Below are positions 35,272 through 43,711 of a DNA stretch of 64,000 nt, one piece after another (positions within the stretch are counted from its first letter, which is position 1; the number at the start of each line of letters is the position of its first letter). The notes beneath the pieces are model-generated. The model made no database searches. It saw only the letters and a list, made by a program, of their open reading frames with translations, and was not told where the DNA came from. The translations under genes and the position numbers were made by a program. The stretch comes from Pseudomonadota bacterium (GTDB taxonomy: Bacteria; Pseudomonadota; Alphaproteobacteria; Rhizobiales; Xanthobacteraceae): positions 17,586 through 81,585 of the forward strand of contig JAFAGM010000121.1 of assembly GCA_023422775.1 (NCBI GenBank), in the 5' to 3' direction.

Positions 35272-36270
35272 ATGGCCGAGGGATACCGCATCATCGGTGC
35301 CGAGATGTCGCCCTACTCGGTGAAGGTCCGCTCCTATTTCCGCTACAAGGGAATCCCGTTCCAGTGGATCCCGCGCAATCCCGCGAGCCAGGCGGAATTC
35401 GAGAAATACGCCAAGATGCCCATCATCCCGCTGGTGGTGACGCCCGACGGTACTGGCATCCAGGATTCCACGCCGATCATCGACCAGGTCGAGAAACTTC
35501 ACCCCGAGCCGTCCATCCATCCCGACGAGCCCGTCACCAACTTCATATCGACCCTGATCGAGGAGTTCGGCGACGAATGGGGCAACAAATGGATGTTTCA
35601 CTATCGCTGGGCGCGCGAGATCGACCAGCGCTGTTCCGCGGGCCGCATCGCACGCATGCGTGCGCCGAAGGCCAGCGAGGAGGAACATGCCGTGATCGCC
35701 GGGCAGGTTCGCATTCGCATGGTGGAACGCGTCTGGTATGTCGGCTCGAATGAGTTGACGGCGTCGCAGATCGAAGTCGGCTTCCAGGACATGCTGGACC
35801 TGCTCGACGATCACCTCTCGACACGTCCCTATCTGTTCGGCGGCAGGCCGGCTTTCGGCGATTTCGGCTTATGGGGACAACTCTACGAGCTCTGGACCGA
35901 TCCGACCGCCGGAGCTCTGATCGAAGGCAACGCGCCGCACGTGCTCGACTGGATCCACCGCATGCTGTGGCCGCGCGAGCAAGGCGTCTTCGAATCATGG
36001 AGGACCCTGGCGCCGACGATGATGCCGATCCTGAGCAGGCAGGTCGGACGGCAATTCTGGACCTGGACTCTCGCCAACGAGAAAGCACTGGCCGAGAGCA
36101 AGGATGAATTCAGCGTCACGCTCGGCGACAACGTCTGGATCCAGAAGCCGCAAAAATATCACGCCCGGTCGCTGGGCATGCTGCGCGCGAAGTACGCTGG
36201 CATCGCCGACAGGCGGGATCTCGACCTGATCCTCGCTGCCGCGGGTTGCCTTGCCGGATTGCGCGCTTAA
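35272..36270 (+). CDS. Glutathione S-transferase family protein
   Basis: 332 residues, longer than a canonical GST. The N-terminal thioredoxin-like domain has SPYSVKVRSYFRYKGIPFQWIP, a KMPIIPLVV cis-Pro segment and DSTPIIDQVEKLHPE. The helical domain contains RPAFGDFGLWGQLYEL. The ~100-residue extension after residue 230 is typical of a proteobacterial subgroup of unknown function. GGAGG site before ATG 35272. The SDR gene follows after 33 bases. Confidence 0.88.
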   Translation: MAEGYRIIGAEMSPYSVKVRSYFRYKGIPFQWIPRNPASQAEFEKYAKMPIIPLVVTPDGTGIQDSTPIIDQVEKLHPEPSIHPDEPVTNFISTLIEEFGDEWGNKWMFHYRWAREIDQRCSAGRIARMRAPKASEEEHAVIAGQVRIRMVERVWYVGSNELTASQIEVGFQDMLDLLDDHLSTRPYLFGGRPAFGDFGLWGQLYELWTDPTAGALIEGNAPHVLDWIHRMLWPREQGVFESWRTLAPTMMPILSRQVGRQFWTWTLANEKALAESKDEFSVTLGDNVWIQKPQKYHARSLGMLRAKYAGIADRRDLDLILAAAGCLAGLRA

Positions 36271-36303
36271 GTACCTAGTTCCGACCATCCGAGGACCGCG
36301 CCC

Positions 36304-37005
36304 ATGGAAATTCCGAAGTACAAGACCGCCCTGATCGTCGGCGCCGGCGAAGGCTTAAGCGCATCGCTGGCGCGGCTGTTCGCGCGCGAAGGCATCAAGG
36401 TGGCGCTCGCCGCGCGCAAGATCGAAAAACTCGGCGCGCTCTGCACGGAGACCGGCGCCCGCGCCTTTGCCTGCAACGCCACCGAGTCGGAAGAGGTCGA
36501 ACGGCTGTTCGGCATGGTCGAGCGCGAGATCGGCACGCCCGACATCGTGGTCTACAATGCCAGCGGACGGGCGCGCGGCGCCTTTACCGATCTGGTGCCG
36601 GCGGATGTCGCCAACGCCATCGCGGTTTCGGCCTTCGGCGGCTTTCTGGTGGCACAGCAGGCGGCGCAACGCATGCTGCCGAACAGGAGCGGCGCGATCC
36701 TGTTCACCGGCGCTTCCGCCAGCGTGAAGGGCTATCCGCAGTCGGCGCCGTTCGCGATGGGGAAGTTCGCGCTGCGCGGGCTCGCCCAGAGCATGGCGCG
36801 CGAATTGTCGCCGCAGGGTATTCACGTGGCGCATTTCGTCATCGACGGCGGCATCCGCAGCGCGACCCGTACCGAGCCTTCCGATAAACCTGACTCGATG
36901 CTCGACCCCGACGCCATTGCCTTGAGCTACTGGAATGTGCTGCAACAGCCGCGTAGCGCCTGGACCTGGGAAGTCGAACTGCGGCCGTGGGTGGAGAAAT
37001 TCTAG
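36304..37005 (+). CDS. SDR-family protein with Phe in place of the catalytic Tyr
   Basis: 233 residues with an SDR fold: ALIVGAGEGLSASLARLFAREG (cofactor motif, GxxxGxG altered to GAGEGLS), YNASGRA in place of NNAG, and SGAILFTGASASVKG with the catalytic Ser region. The usual YxxxK reads FAMGK (in SAPFAMGKFALRGLAQSMAREL), so the catalytic Tyr is replaced by Phe while Lys is kept. As I recall, relatives share this change. Catalysis by the standard mechanism is doubtful. Cotranscribed with the GST upstream. Confidence 0.87.
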   Translation: MEIPKYKTALIVGAGEGLSASLARLFAREGIKVALAARKIEKLGALCTETGARAFACNATESEEVERLFGMVEREIGTPDIVVYNASGRARGAFTDLVPADVANAIAVSAFGGFLVAQQAAQRMLPNRSGAILFTGASASVKGYPQSAPFAMGKFALRGLAQSMARELSPQGIHVAHFVIDGGIRSATRTEPSDKPDSMLDPDAIALSYWNVLQQPRSAWTWEVELRPWVEKF

Positions 37006-37019
37006 ACGACGGCCGCCGC

Positions 37020-37104
37020 CGTCATTGCGAGCGCAGCGAAGCAATCCATAGCGCCGCACAACGGAACGATGGATTGCTTCGTCGCTTCGCTCCTCGCAAT
37101 GACG
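37020..37104. repeat. Palindromic repeat, CGTCATTGCGAG...CTCGCAATGACG family
   Basis: Inverted ends cgtcattgcgagcgcagcga and tcgcttcgctcctcgcaatgacg, inner pair gaagcaatcca / tggattgcttc. An 85-base element between the SDR and enoyl-CoA hydratase genes. Confidence 0.85.
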
Positions 37105-37127
37105 AATAACCGGAAATTGGGGAAACC

Positions 37128-37958
37128 ATGACCACCGAAGTCAGGATCGATACCGGCACCGAGGAACTGCTGTGCGTGATCCGCGACCGCGTCGCCATCA
37201 TCACGCTGAATCGCCCCGAGGCGCGCAATGCCATGTCGGATAATCTGACGCCGGCCCTGCGCAACATGATCAAGGCCTGCGGCGAGAACCCTGGTGTCGG
37301 CGTGCTGCTGCTGACCGGCGCCGGCACGGCGTTCTGCGCCGGCGGCAACGTCAAGGGCATGGGCGCCAACCGCGACAAGAAAAAGCTCGAAATGTCCCAT
37401 GACGAGCGGGTCGCCGATCTGCAGGAGCGGCAACGACTTTTGACCGGCGCGCTGGTCTCGGTGCGAAAGCCGACGATTGCTGCACTCCCCGGCCCCGCGG
37501 TTGGCGCCGGACTGGCGCTGGCGATGGCCTGCGATATCAGAATTGCCGCACAATCGGCCTTCCTTTCCACCGGCTATCTCAAGGTCGGGCTCAGCGGCGA
37601 TTACGGCATCGCCTGGCTGCTGACGCGGCTGGTCGGCACATCGCGGGCGCGGGAATTGATGTTCACCTGCGACAGGGTCGATGCCGCCAGATGCGAGGCG
37701 ATCGGCCTGGTGAACCGCGTCGTCCCCGACGACAGGCTGCAGGCGGAAGCCTTCGCGCTCGCGAAATCTATCGCCGAAGGACCGACGATCGCGATCCGGT
37801 ACATGAAGGACAATCTCGACGAAGCCCTGATGTTCGACTTCGCCACCGCGCGCGATCACGAAGCCGAGCGCATGATCCGGACCCAGGTGACGGCCGACCA
37901 CAAGGAAGCCGTGCAGGCGTTTATCGATAAGCGCAAGCCGGTATTCACCGGCCATTGA
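37128..37958 (+). CDS. Enoyl-CoA hydratase/isomerase family protein
   Basis: 276-residue crotonase. GAGTAFCAGGNVKGM and LPGPAVGAGLALAMACDIRIAAQSA are the oxyanion-hole segments; TGYLKVGLSGDYGIAWLLTRLVG carries the usual catalytic helix, with Gly-Asp in place of the first catalytic Glu found in classical hydratases, so isomerase-type chemistry is possible. C-terminal HKEAVQAFIDKRKPVFTGH is typical. Ends at a hairpin that serves the convergent gene. Confidence 0.9.
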   Translation: MTTEVRIDTGTEELLCVIRDRVAIITLNRPEARNAMSDNLTPALRNMIKACGENPGVGVLLLTGAGTAFCAGGNVKGMGANRDKKKLEMSHDERVADLQERQRLLTGALVSVRKPTIAALPGPAVGAGLALAMACDIRIAAQSAFLSTGYLKVGLSGDYGIAWLLTRLVGTSRARELMFTCDRVDAARCEAIGLVNRVVPDDRLQAEAFALAKSIAEGPTIAIRYMKDNLDEALMFDFATARDHEAERMIRTQVTADHKEAVQAFIDKRKPVFTGH

Positions 37959-37992
37959 AAAAAGCCCGGTTCCGGGGGGCCAGAACCGGGCT
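37959..37992 (-). terminator. Rho-independent terminator of GNAT gene
   Basis: Stem agcccggttc (37964-37973) / gaaccgggct (37983-37992). Read on the minus strand it is followed by TTTTTT, immediately downstream of the GNAT stop. It can also act against read-through from the enoyl-CoA hydratase gene. Confidence 0.85.
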
Positions 37993-38000
37993 CAGTCCTG

Positions 38001-38621
38001 TCAAGCCGCAAGCGAGGACATGGCGCCGGGAGAGACGGCGGCGAGCCGCCAACTGGCGCATGGGATTTCCTGCGGTTCGACATGAATCTCTTTCTGGAAG
38101 CGCACCAGTCTCCAGTCGCCGGGCGAATTGACGAAGGCGTAACCCGACTTGCGCGCGAGCGCGATCATGGCGTCGTTGGAGCGCAACGTGTCGCCGAACA
38201 ACCGCCCGGCGCCGAACGAAGCCACCCGGCATTCGAGATTCTTCAAGAGCGCCTTGCCGATGCCATGGCCCTGCCAGCGATCGTCGATCGACAGGCCGAA
38301 TTCGATCGAGGCATTGGCGCTGTCGAAGGCATAGCGCGCTTCGCCGACGACGGTCTCGCGGCCGTCGAGAAGCATGGTTGCGATCACGCTGAACCGGTCC
38401 GCCTCGCCGACATGGATGAAATCCTCCAGCAGCGACGGCGGCAGTTCGTTGGCCGCGCCGAGAAAGCGGTTGTAGCGGGAGCGCGTCGTGAGCGCGCGGA
38501 AATAGTTCTGCAACGCCCCGGCATCGCGCGGCTCGACGAAACGCACGGTGACCTCTTGACCGTGCCGCGACCGCAGCACGTCGGAATATTGCCTGAGATT
38601 GTCGAGACGGATCGTTGTCAT
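38001..38621 (-). CDS. GNAT family N-acetyltransferase
   Basis: 206 residues. VRFVEPRDAGALQNYFRALTTRSRYNRFLGA, then FGLSIDDRWQGHGIGKALLKNLECRV (acetyl-CoA-binding motif A, R-x-x-G-x-G/A) and ARKSGYAF (motif B) show a complete GNAT domain. The C-terminal ~40 residues extend beyond it. Resembles the acetyltransferase domain found in protein-lysine acetyltransferases of Pat type but without the ligase part. AGGAG site before ATG. Clean terminator follows. Confidence 0.88.
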   Translation of the reverse strand: MTTIRLDNLRQYSDVLRSRHGQEVTVRFVEPRDAGALQNYFRALTTRSRYNRFLGAANELPPSLLEDFIHVGEADRFSVIATMLLDGRETVVGEARYAFDSANASIEFGLSIDDRWQGHGIGKALLKNLECRVASFGAGRLFGDTLRSNDAMIALARKSGYAFVNSPGDWRLVRFQKEIHVEPQEIPCASWRLAAVSPGAMSSLAA

Positions 38622-38692
38622 CGGCCGCTCCTGCGGAGCTGAAAGGAAATGGCCAGCGCCCCGCTACCGGGCGGCGCCGGCGTGGCTGCCAT

Positions 38693-38896
38693 CTAGGCCC
38701 GCCAGAACGGCTTTTCGGCCTCATGGGCGACGTCGCTCCAGGAGATGCCTATGTCGTGCAACTCCCGATCGGACCATTGGGCCAGTTCGCGGCGCGACCT
38801 GTAGCGCTGCCGCCAGACATGGAGGGTTTCGACCAGATGGTTGAAAATGCCCGTACCATGATGATTTATCATCGATTCATGCGTAAAAGTGGACAT
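38693..38896 (-). CDS. DUF1127 domain-containing small protein
   Basis: 67 residues. LHVWRQRYRSRRELAQWSDRELHDIGISWSDVAHEAEKPFWRA is the DUF1127 (YjiS-like) signature: Arg-rich helix, then L-x-x-x-x-D-x-x-L-x-D-I-G-I-x. Small basic proteins of this family act in RNA or phosphate/stress metabolism in alphaproteobacteria. The larger open frame upstream is not coding. Divergent from the LysR gene. Confidence 0.9.
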   Translation of the reverse strand: MSTFTHESMINHHGTGIFNHLVETLHVWRQRYRSRRELAQWSDRELHDIGISWSDVAHEAEKPFWRA

Positions 38897-38977
38897 TTGA
38901 GGCTCCTTTGGTATTCTTCTGTTGCAAATATCTGCGCTATCCGAGCCCTCCACAAACGACAATTTGTACCACTTCGG

Positions 38978-38992
38978 ATGATATAAGATCAT
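38978..38992. promoter_or_regulatory. Palindrome in DUF1127/LysR divergent promoter
   Basis: ATGAT-N5-ATCAT, 19 bases before the LysR ATG, in an A/T-rich patch. The spacing and location are compatible with a LysR-type autoregulatory site, but the arms are short. Confidence 0.35.
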
Positions 38993-39010
38993 GCATTTGG
39001 AGAACGCGGA

Positions 39011-39910
39011 ATGACTGCCAGGCTGCCCTCGCTGAACGGGCTCCGCGCCTTCGAGGCCGCAGCCCGGCATTTGAGCTTCACGCAGGCGGCATCCGAACTG
39101 AACGTCACGCAGACCGCGATCAGCCATCAGATCAAGCGGCTGGAGGAAGAACTCGGGATACGCCTGTTCATCCGCCAGAATCGGTCGCTGGCGCTGACCC
39201 GGCAGGCGCAGGAATATCTCCCCGGCATCCGTGCCGCCTTCAACGATTTGAGGCTCGCGACCGACCGGCTGTTGCGAAAGGACAACGACCATGTGCTGAC
39301 GGTCTCGACGCTGGCTTCGCTCGCCGCCAAATGGCTGCTGCCGCGGCTATCAGCGTTTCAGGAAGCCCATCCCGGCATCGACGTGCGCATCACCACTTCG
39401 ACCAACCTGGTCGACTTCCAGCGCGACAATGTCGATGCCGCGATCCGCTACGGCCGCGGCCGATGGCCCGGCCTGCGCGCCGACTGGCTGATGGCGGACG
39501 AGCTTTTCCCGGTGTGCAGTCCGGCGCTGCTGAACGGAAACAAGCCGCTGAAATGCCCCGAGGACCTCAGGGATCACGTGCTGCTCCACACCAGCAGCGT
39601 CAACAGCGACGACTGGCGGCTCTGGCTCTGGGCAGCCGGACTGCCGGCCGATTTTTCCAGACAGCCCGGCGTGACCTTCGACCTGATCTTCATGACCGTG
39701 CAGGCCGCGATCGACGGGATCGGCGTCGCGATGGGCCGCTCCGCCTATGTGCAGGAGGACATCGCCAAGGGACGCCTTGTGGTTCCCTTCAAGATCACGC
39801 TGCCGGTCGACGCCGGTTTCTATTTGGTCTCGCCCGCGGGCCGGACCGATCCGCCAAAGCTGTCGGCCTTCCGGCAATGGCTGCTCGCTTCCATGCAGAG
39901 CAAGCCCTGA
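39011..39910 (+). CDS. LysR family transcriptional regulator (GcvA-like)
   Basis: 299 residues. LPSLNGLRAFEAAARHLSFTQAASELNVTQTAISHQIKRLEEELGIRLFIR is the LysR helix-turn-helix, with the GcvA-subgroup style. The effector domain starts near residue 92 (LTVSTLASLAAKWLLPRL). It lies 176 bases upstream of tcuAB on the same strand, so it may be their regulator; characterised TcuR is also LysR-type, but this assignment is inference. Confidence 0.9.
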   Translation: MTARLPSLNGLRAFEAAARHLSFTQAASELNVTQTAISHQIKRLEEELGIRLFIRQNRSLALTRQAQEYLPGIRAAFNDLRLATDRLLRKDNDHVLTVSTLASLAAKWLLPRLSAFQEAHPGIDVRITTSTNLVDFQRDNVDAAIRYGRGRWPGLRADWLMADELFPVCSPALLNGNKPLKCPEDLRDHVLLHTSSVNSDDWRLWLWAAGLPADFSRQPGVTFDLIFMTVQAAIDGIGVAMGRSAYVQEDIAKGRLVVPFKITLPVDAGFYLVSPAGRTDPPKLSAFRQWLLASMQSKP

Positions 39911-39939
39911 CACAACAGATATTCCGCACGACGTAGCGT

Positions 39940-39956
39940 ATGCGACATCGTCGCAT
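39940..39956. promoter_or_regulatory. Perfect palindrome upstream of tcuAB
   Basis: ATGCGAC-ATC-GTCGCAT, a perfect 7-bp inverted repeat with a 3-base centre, 30 bases after the LysR stop and 130 before tcuA. No T-run follows, so an operator is more likely than a terminator. Confidence 0.5.
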
Positions 39957-40086
39957 GACGCGGCGCCCTGGAATGAACGAGACGCGTGACGCAGCCGCGG
40001 CAGCAGGCTAGAAAATCGCCGGGTGGATGGATTTACCTGACCGCGCGCCGGTTTGATTTCCATGCCAACAGCGATAACAAGAGCGC

Positions 40087-41487
40087 ATGGTCGATCTCGC
40101 CGGAAAATTCGATGTGCTTGTGATCGGCGGCGGCAACGCCGCCTTGTGCGCCGCCATCAGCGCGCGCCGCGCGGGCGCGTCCGTGCTCGTGCTGGAAGGC
40201 GCGCCGAAATTCTATCGCGGCGGCAATACCCGCCACACCCGCAACATGCGCTGCGCCCACGACGCCGCGACCGAAATTCTCACCGGCCCCTACACCGAGG
40301 AAGAGTTCTGGGACGATCTGTTGCGCCTGACCGGCGGACAGACCGACGAAGAGCTGGCAAAATTCATGATCGCCGAGTCCAAGGACATCCTGAACTGGAT
40401 CGTCGAACAGGGCGTGCGCTGGCAGCCCTCGCTCGGCGGCACGCTGAGTCTTGGCCGCACCAATTCGTTCTTCCTCGGCGGCGGCAGGGCGATGCTGAAT
40501 GCGTTGTATCTCACCGCGGAAAAACTCGGCGTCGAGATCCTCTACGATGCCGAGGTGATCGACCTGCAGATCGAGGACGGCATGTTCCTGTCCGCGAGGC
40601 TGAAACAGCCGATCAATGGTTCGACCGATATCCGCGCCTCGGCGCTGGTCGCGGCCGCCGGCGGCTTCGAGGCCAACATCGAATGGCTGAAGGAATACTG
40701 GGGCGAGGCCGCCGACAATTTCCTGATCCGCGGCACGCCCTATAACCGCGGCGCGATTCTCAAGATGCTGCTCGATAAGGGCGTGCAGGACATCGGCGAT
40801 CCCACGCAATGCCACGCGGTCGCGATCGACGCCCGCGCGCCGAAGTTCGACGGCGGCATCATCACCCGCCACGACTCGGTCGTGTTCGGCATCGTCGTCA
40901 ACAAGCACGCGCAGCGCTTCTACGACGAGGGCGAGGACATCTGGCCGAAGCGCTACGCAATCTGGGGCCGGCTGGTGGCCGCCCAGCCGGATCAGATCGC
41001 CTACATCATTTTCGACTCAAGTGTCGTCACCAGCTTCATGCCGACGCTGTTCCCGCCGATCGGCGCGCCGACGATTGCGGAACTCGCCGTCAAGCTCGAA
41101 CTCGATCCGGCGGCGCTGGAAAGGACCATCACCGACTTCAACGCCGCGGTGCAGCCCGGTACCTTCGACCACACCATTCTGGACGATTGCCGCACCGAAG
41201 GCATCACGCCGGCAAAGACGCACTGGGCGCGGAAGATCGAGCACGCGCCTTATCTGGCCTATCCGGTGCGGCCCGGCATCACCTTCACCTACCTCGGCAC
41301 CCGCGTGAACAAGCAGTCGCGCATGGTGATGAAGGACGGCAAACCCTCCGCCAACATGTTCGCGGCCGGCGAGATCATGGCCGGCAACGTGCTCGGCAAG
41401 GGCTACGCCGCCGGCATCGGCATGACCATCGGCAGCGTGTTCGGCCGCGTGGCCGGACGGGAAGCGGCGCGGAATGCGAAGAACTGA
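40087..41487 (+). CDS. tcuA: FAD-dependent tricarballylate dehydrogenase TcuA
   Basis: 466-residue flavoprotein of the succinate dehydrogenase/fumarate reductase-like family. FDVLVIGGGNAALCAAISARRAGASVLVLEGAPKFYRGGNTRHTRNMR is the FAD-binding N-terminus characteristic of TcuA. SALVAAAGGFEAN, and NMFAAGEIMAGNVLGKGYAAGIGMTIGSVFGRVAGREAA near the C-terminus, complete the FAD site. It oxidises tricarballylate to cis-aconitate, passing electrons to TcuB. The adjacent tcuB, 27 bases on, confirms the assignment. Confidence 0.9.
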   Translation: MVDLAGKFDVLVIGGGNAALCAAISARRAGASVLVLEGAPKFYRGGNTRHTRNMRCAHDAATEILTGPYTEEEFWDDLLRLTGGQTDEELAKFMIAESKDILNWIVEQGVRWQPSLGGTLSLGRTNSFFLGGGRAMLNALYLTAEKLGVEILYDAEVIDLQIEDGMFLSARLKQPINGSTDIRASALVAAAGGFEANIEWLKEYWGEAADNFLIRGTPYNRGAILKMLLDKGVQDIGDPTQCHAVAIDARAPKFDGGIITRHDSVVFGIVVNKHAQRFYDEGEDIWPKRYAIWGRLVAAQPDQIAYIIFDSSVVTSFMPTLFPPIGAPTIAELAVKLELDPAALERTITDFNAAVQPGTFDHTILDDCRTEGITPAKTHWARKIEHAPYLAYPVRPGITFTYLGTRVNKQSRMVMKDGKPSANMFAAGEIMAGNVLGKGYAAGIGMTIGSVFGRVAGREAARNAKN

Positions 41488-41514
41488 GACGTCCGGACGG
41501 GAAACAACATAGCG

Positions 41515-42630
41515 ATGCACGGAACGAAAATCCTGGAAGAGGCCGACCGCCTGATGACGGTCTGCAATTCCTGTCGCTATTGCGAGGGGCTGTGCGCGGT
41601 GTTCCCGGCAATGGAGATGCGGCGCGCGTTCTCCGACGGCGACCTCAACTACCTCGCCAATCTCTGCCATTCCTGCGGCGCCTGCTACACCGACTGCCAG
41701 TTCTCGCCGCCGCATCAATTCAACGTCAATGTCCCGAAAACGCTCGCGGTTGCGCGCGCCGATTCTTACGCAGCCTATGCGTGGCCGCGCGCGCTCTCCG
41801 GCGTCTTCGCGCGCAACGGCCTCGTCATCAGCCTCGTTGCCGCGCTCAGCGTCGCCGCCTTCATTTTCGGCTTTGCCGCCTACCACGACCGCGAGGTGCT
41901 GTTCGGCATCCATACCGGCCCCGGCGCGTTCTACAAATTGATGCCGCACAACGCGATGGCGGCACTGTTCGGCGCGGCGTTCCTCTATGCGATTGCGGCG
42001 CTCGTGATGGGCGTACGCGCGTTCTGGCGCGACATCGGCGAGCCCGTCGGCATGAGGGCCGATGCCAGCGCGCTGTTGCAGGCGATCCGCGACGCCGGCG
42101 AACTGCGTTATCTCGACGGCGGCGGCGTCGGCTGCTTCAACGAGGACGACCGTCCCACCGACCGCCGCAAGCTCTATCACCATCTGACGTTCTATGGCTT
42201 CGCGCTGTGCTTCGCCTCGACCTGCGTCGCCACGCTCTATCACTATCTGCTGGCGCGCGAGGCGCCCTATCCGTGGTGGGATCTGCCGGTCGTACTCGGC
42301 ACACTCGGCGGCATCGGGCTTTTGATCGGGCCGATCGGCCTGCTGGCCGAGAAATCGAAGCGCGATCCCGTGTTGGTGGACGAGACCCGCTACGGCATGG
42401 ACACGGCGTTCATCGTCATGCTGTTCCTTACCAGCCTGACCGGCCTGGCGCTGCTGGTGCTGCGCGAGACCGGCGCGATGGGCCCGTTGCTGGCGCTGCA
42501 TCTCGGCGTGGTGTTCTCGCTGTTCGTCACCATGCCCTACGGCAAGTTCGTGCACGGGATCTACCGATTCGTGGCGCTGGTGCGCTACGCGATGGAGCGC
42601 AAGGCGATGGCGCACGGGGCAGCGGAGTAG
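41515..42630 (+). CDS. tcuB: Tricarballylate utilization electron-transfer protein TcuB
   Basis: 371 residues. Two Cys clusters near the N-terminus (CNSCRYCEGLCAVFP and CHSCGACYTDCQF) bind 4Fe-4S centres. About five to six membrane segments follow (GLVISLVAALSVAAFIFGF, AALFGAAFLYAIAALVMGV, LTFYGFALCFASTCVATLY, VVLGTLGGIGLLIGPIGLLA, FIVMLFLTSLTGLALLVL, LLALHLGVVFSLFVTMP), with His residues that could ligate heme. It reoxidises TcuA and feeds the quinone pool. No TcuC-type transporter follows in this window. Confidence 0.9.
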   Translation: MHGTKILEEADRLMTVCNSCRYCEGLCAVFPAMEMRRAFSDGDLNYLANLCHSCGACYTDCQFSPPHQFNVNVPKTLAVARADSYAAYAWPRALSGVFARNGLVISLVAALSVAAFIFGFAAYHDREVLFGIHTGPGAFYKLMPHNAMAALFGAAFLYAIAALVMGVRAFWRDIGEPVGMRADASALLQAIRDAGELRYLDGGGVGCFNEDDRPTDRRKLYHHLTFYGFALCFASTCVATLYHYLLAREAPYPWWDLPVVLGTLGGIGLLIGPIGLLAEKSKRDPVLVDETRYGMDTAFIVMLFLTSLTGLALLVLRETGAMGPLLALHLGVVFSLFVTMPYGKFVHGIYRFVALVRYAMERKAMAHGAAE

Positions 42631-42656
42631 TCGCGCTTTCCGCCACCTGGTGACCT

Positions 42657-42754
42657 GTCATGCCCGCGCAGGCGGGCATCCAGTACTCTGCGGCTTATCG
42701 GCTCGATCGCTGCCGTCTCTGGATACTGGATCGTCCGCCTTCGCGGACGATGAC
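42657..42754. repeat. Palindromic repeat, GTCATGCCCGCG...ATGAC family with CCAGTA centre
   Basis: Left hairpin gtcatgcccgcgcaggcggg, inner inverted pair atccagtac / ggatactggat, right hairpin ending cgccttcgcggacgatgac. Related to 50688 and 63800. The remainder of the gap to 42953 shows nothing evident. Confidence 0.8.
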
Positions 42755-42952
42755 GAGTGGAGGCGGCTCCACTCAGAAGGCTATGGCTAACCAATCCTTA
42801 CCCGGCCGGATTAACCGTACTATCAAACTTTGCTACATCGCTGCCGCGCGTGCCGCTAACCTGCCTCATTGAATCCCAAGGATCGTTTCACCACGCAGCT
42901 GAGCATTCGCTCCTGTCCTGGTCAGGCATCATCGTTCCGGAAGCGCAAGATC

Positions 42953-43441
42953 ATGATGAGGATCTGTCTCATCGTTATCGGCCTCGGCGTTCTCATTGCC
43001 ATGGAGCTGGGGACGCCATCACGCTCGAAGCCAGGCGAGTTGGATCCGTTCGAGCAATTGAAGCTCGACGCAGGCGCATCGGGCGATACCTTGAAGAAGG
43101 GCGATCGGCTGGAAGTGCACCGCTTGCCGCAGAAAGCGCCGCCTCGACCGGTTGCACTTGCCGAGCCGATATCGCCGCCACCGGATGCGATCGCCATGCT
43201 TGCAGAGAAATACTCGGGCGTCGTTGGATCCACCACGAACACAAAGAAGGACGTGATCAAGAAGTCCAGGCCCAAGCCGAAAGATGCAGCTCGCAACAAG
43301 CCACCGCCCAGGCTCGCCAATTCCAGCAAGGCCGCAAAGGCTGAAAAATCGAAGGCCGTGGCCGAACTCAAGCCCTGTCGCCCCAATATGTTCGACGAGC
43401 TTCTGCAGGCGCTATACCTGTCCTCGCGATGCCAGACCTAG
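42953..43441 (+). CDS. Hypothetical membrane-anchored/exported Lys/Pro-rich protein
   Basis: 162 residues, family not recognised. MMRICLIVIGLGVLIAMELGTPS is an N-terminal hydrophobic anchor or uncleaved signal. A low-complexity region follows, rich in Lys, Pro and Ala (RPKPKDAARNKPPPRLANSS, KAAKAEKSKAVAELKPC). The tail is compact (RPNMFDELLQALYLSSRCQT) with two Cys. Start at ATG 42953 or 42956 after GGAAG; upstream in-frame residues look non-coding. Ends at a strong hairpin. Confidence 0.65.
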   Translation: MMRICLIVIGLGVLIAMELGTPSRSKPGELDPFEQLKLDAGASGDTLKKGDRLEVHRLPQKAPPRPVALAEPISPPPDAIAMLAEKYSGVVGSTTNTKKDVIKKSRPKPKDAARNKPPPRLANSSKAAKAEKSKAVAELKPCRPNMFDELLQALYLSSRCQT

Positions 43442-43447
43442 GCTCAC

Positions 43448-43477
43448 CGCGCCACGGACGAAATTGTCCGTGGCGCG
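43448..43477. terminator. Hairpin terminator
   Basis: Perfect 12-bp stem CGCGCCACGGAC / GTCCGTGGCGCG with a 6-base loop, 7 bases after the hypothetical gene's stop and facing the minus-strand small gene ending at 43523. No T-run. Confidence 0.65.
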
Positions 43478-43522
43478 GGAGCTTGAGGTCATGCCATGTC
43501 CTGAGGCGCGGCGGATGCAGCC

Positions 43523-43711
43523 TTAGCGGGAAGTCGGCGTCGTTGACTTCGCGAAGGCGGGATTGTTCGCCACCTTCTTCTGTGCTCTCCGCTTCTTGGT
43601 TGCAGTCTGGAGTGATCTCAGCGGTTGCAGTTGGGTGTTGAAGGCGGTGCTCAGCATACTCTCGAGGCGAATCTTGTACTCACGTTCGCAAATCCGATCC
43701 TTGGCCTTCAT
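43523..43711 (-). CDS. Small basic hypothetical protein
   Basis: 62 residues, MKAKDRICEREYKIRLESML then a Lys/Arg-rich middle (TKKRRAQKKVANN). Kept because GGAG precedes the ATG at a usual distance and because it faces a strong hairpin terminator. No family recognised, and codon bias is weaker than in neighbouring genes, so it could be spurious. Confidence 0.4.
   Translation of the reverse strand: MKAKDRICEREYKIRLESMLSTAFNTQLQPLRSLQTATKKRRAQKKVANNPAFAKSTTPTSR

Noticed and set aside
33400..35814. 804-residue version of the AidB-like protein
   Set aside because: Residues upstream of MQPLKQ (35178) are antisense to the GST gene and unrelated to the family.
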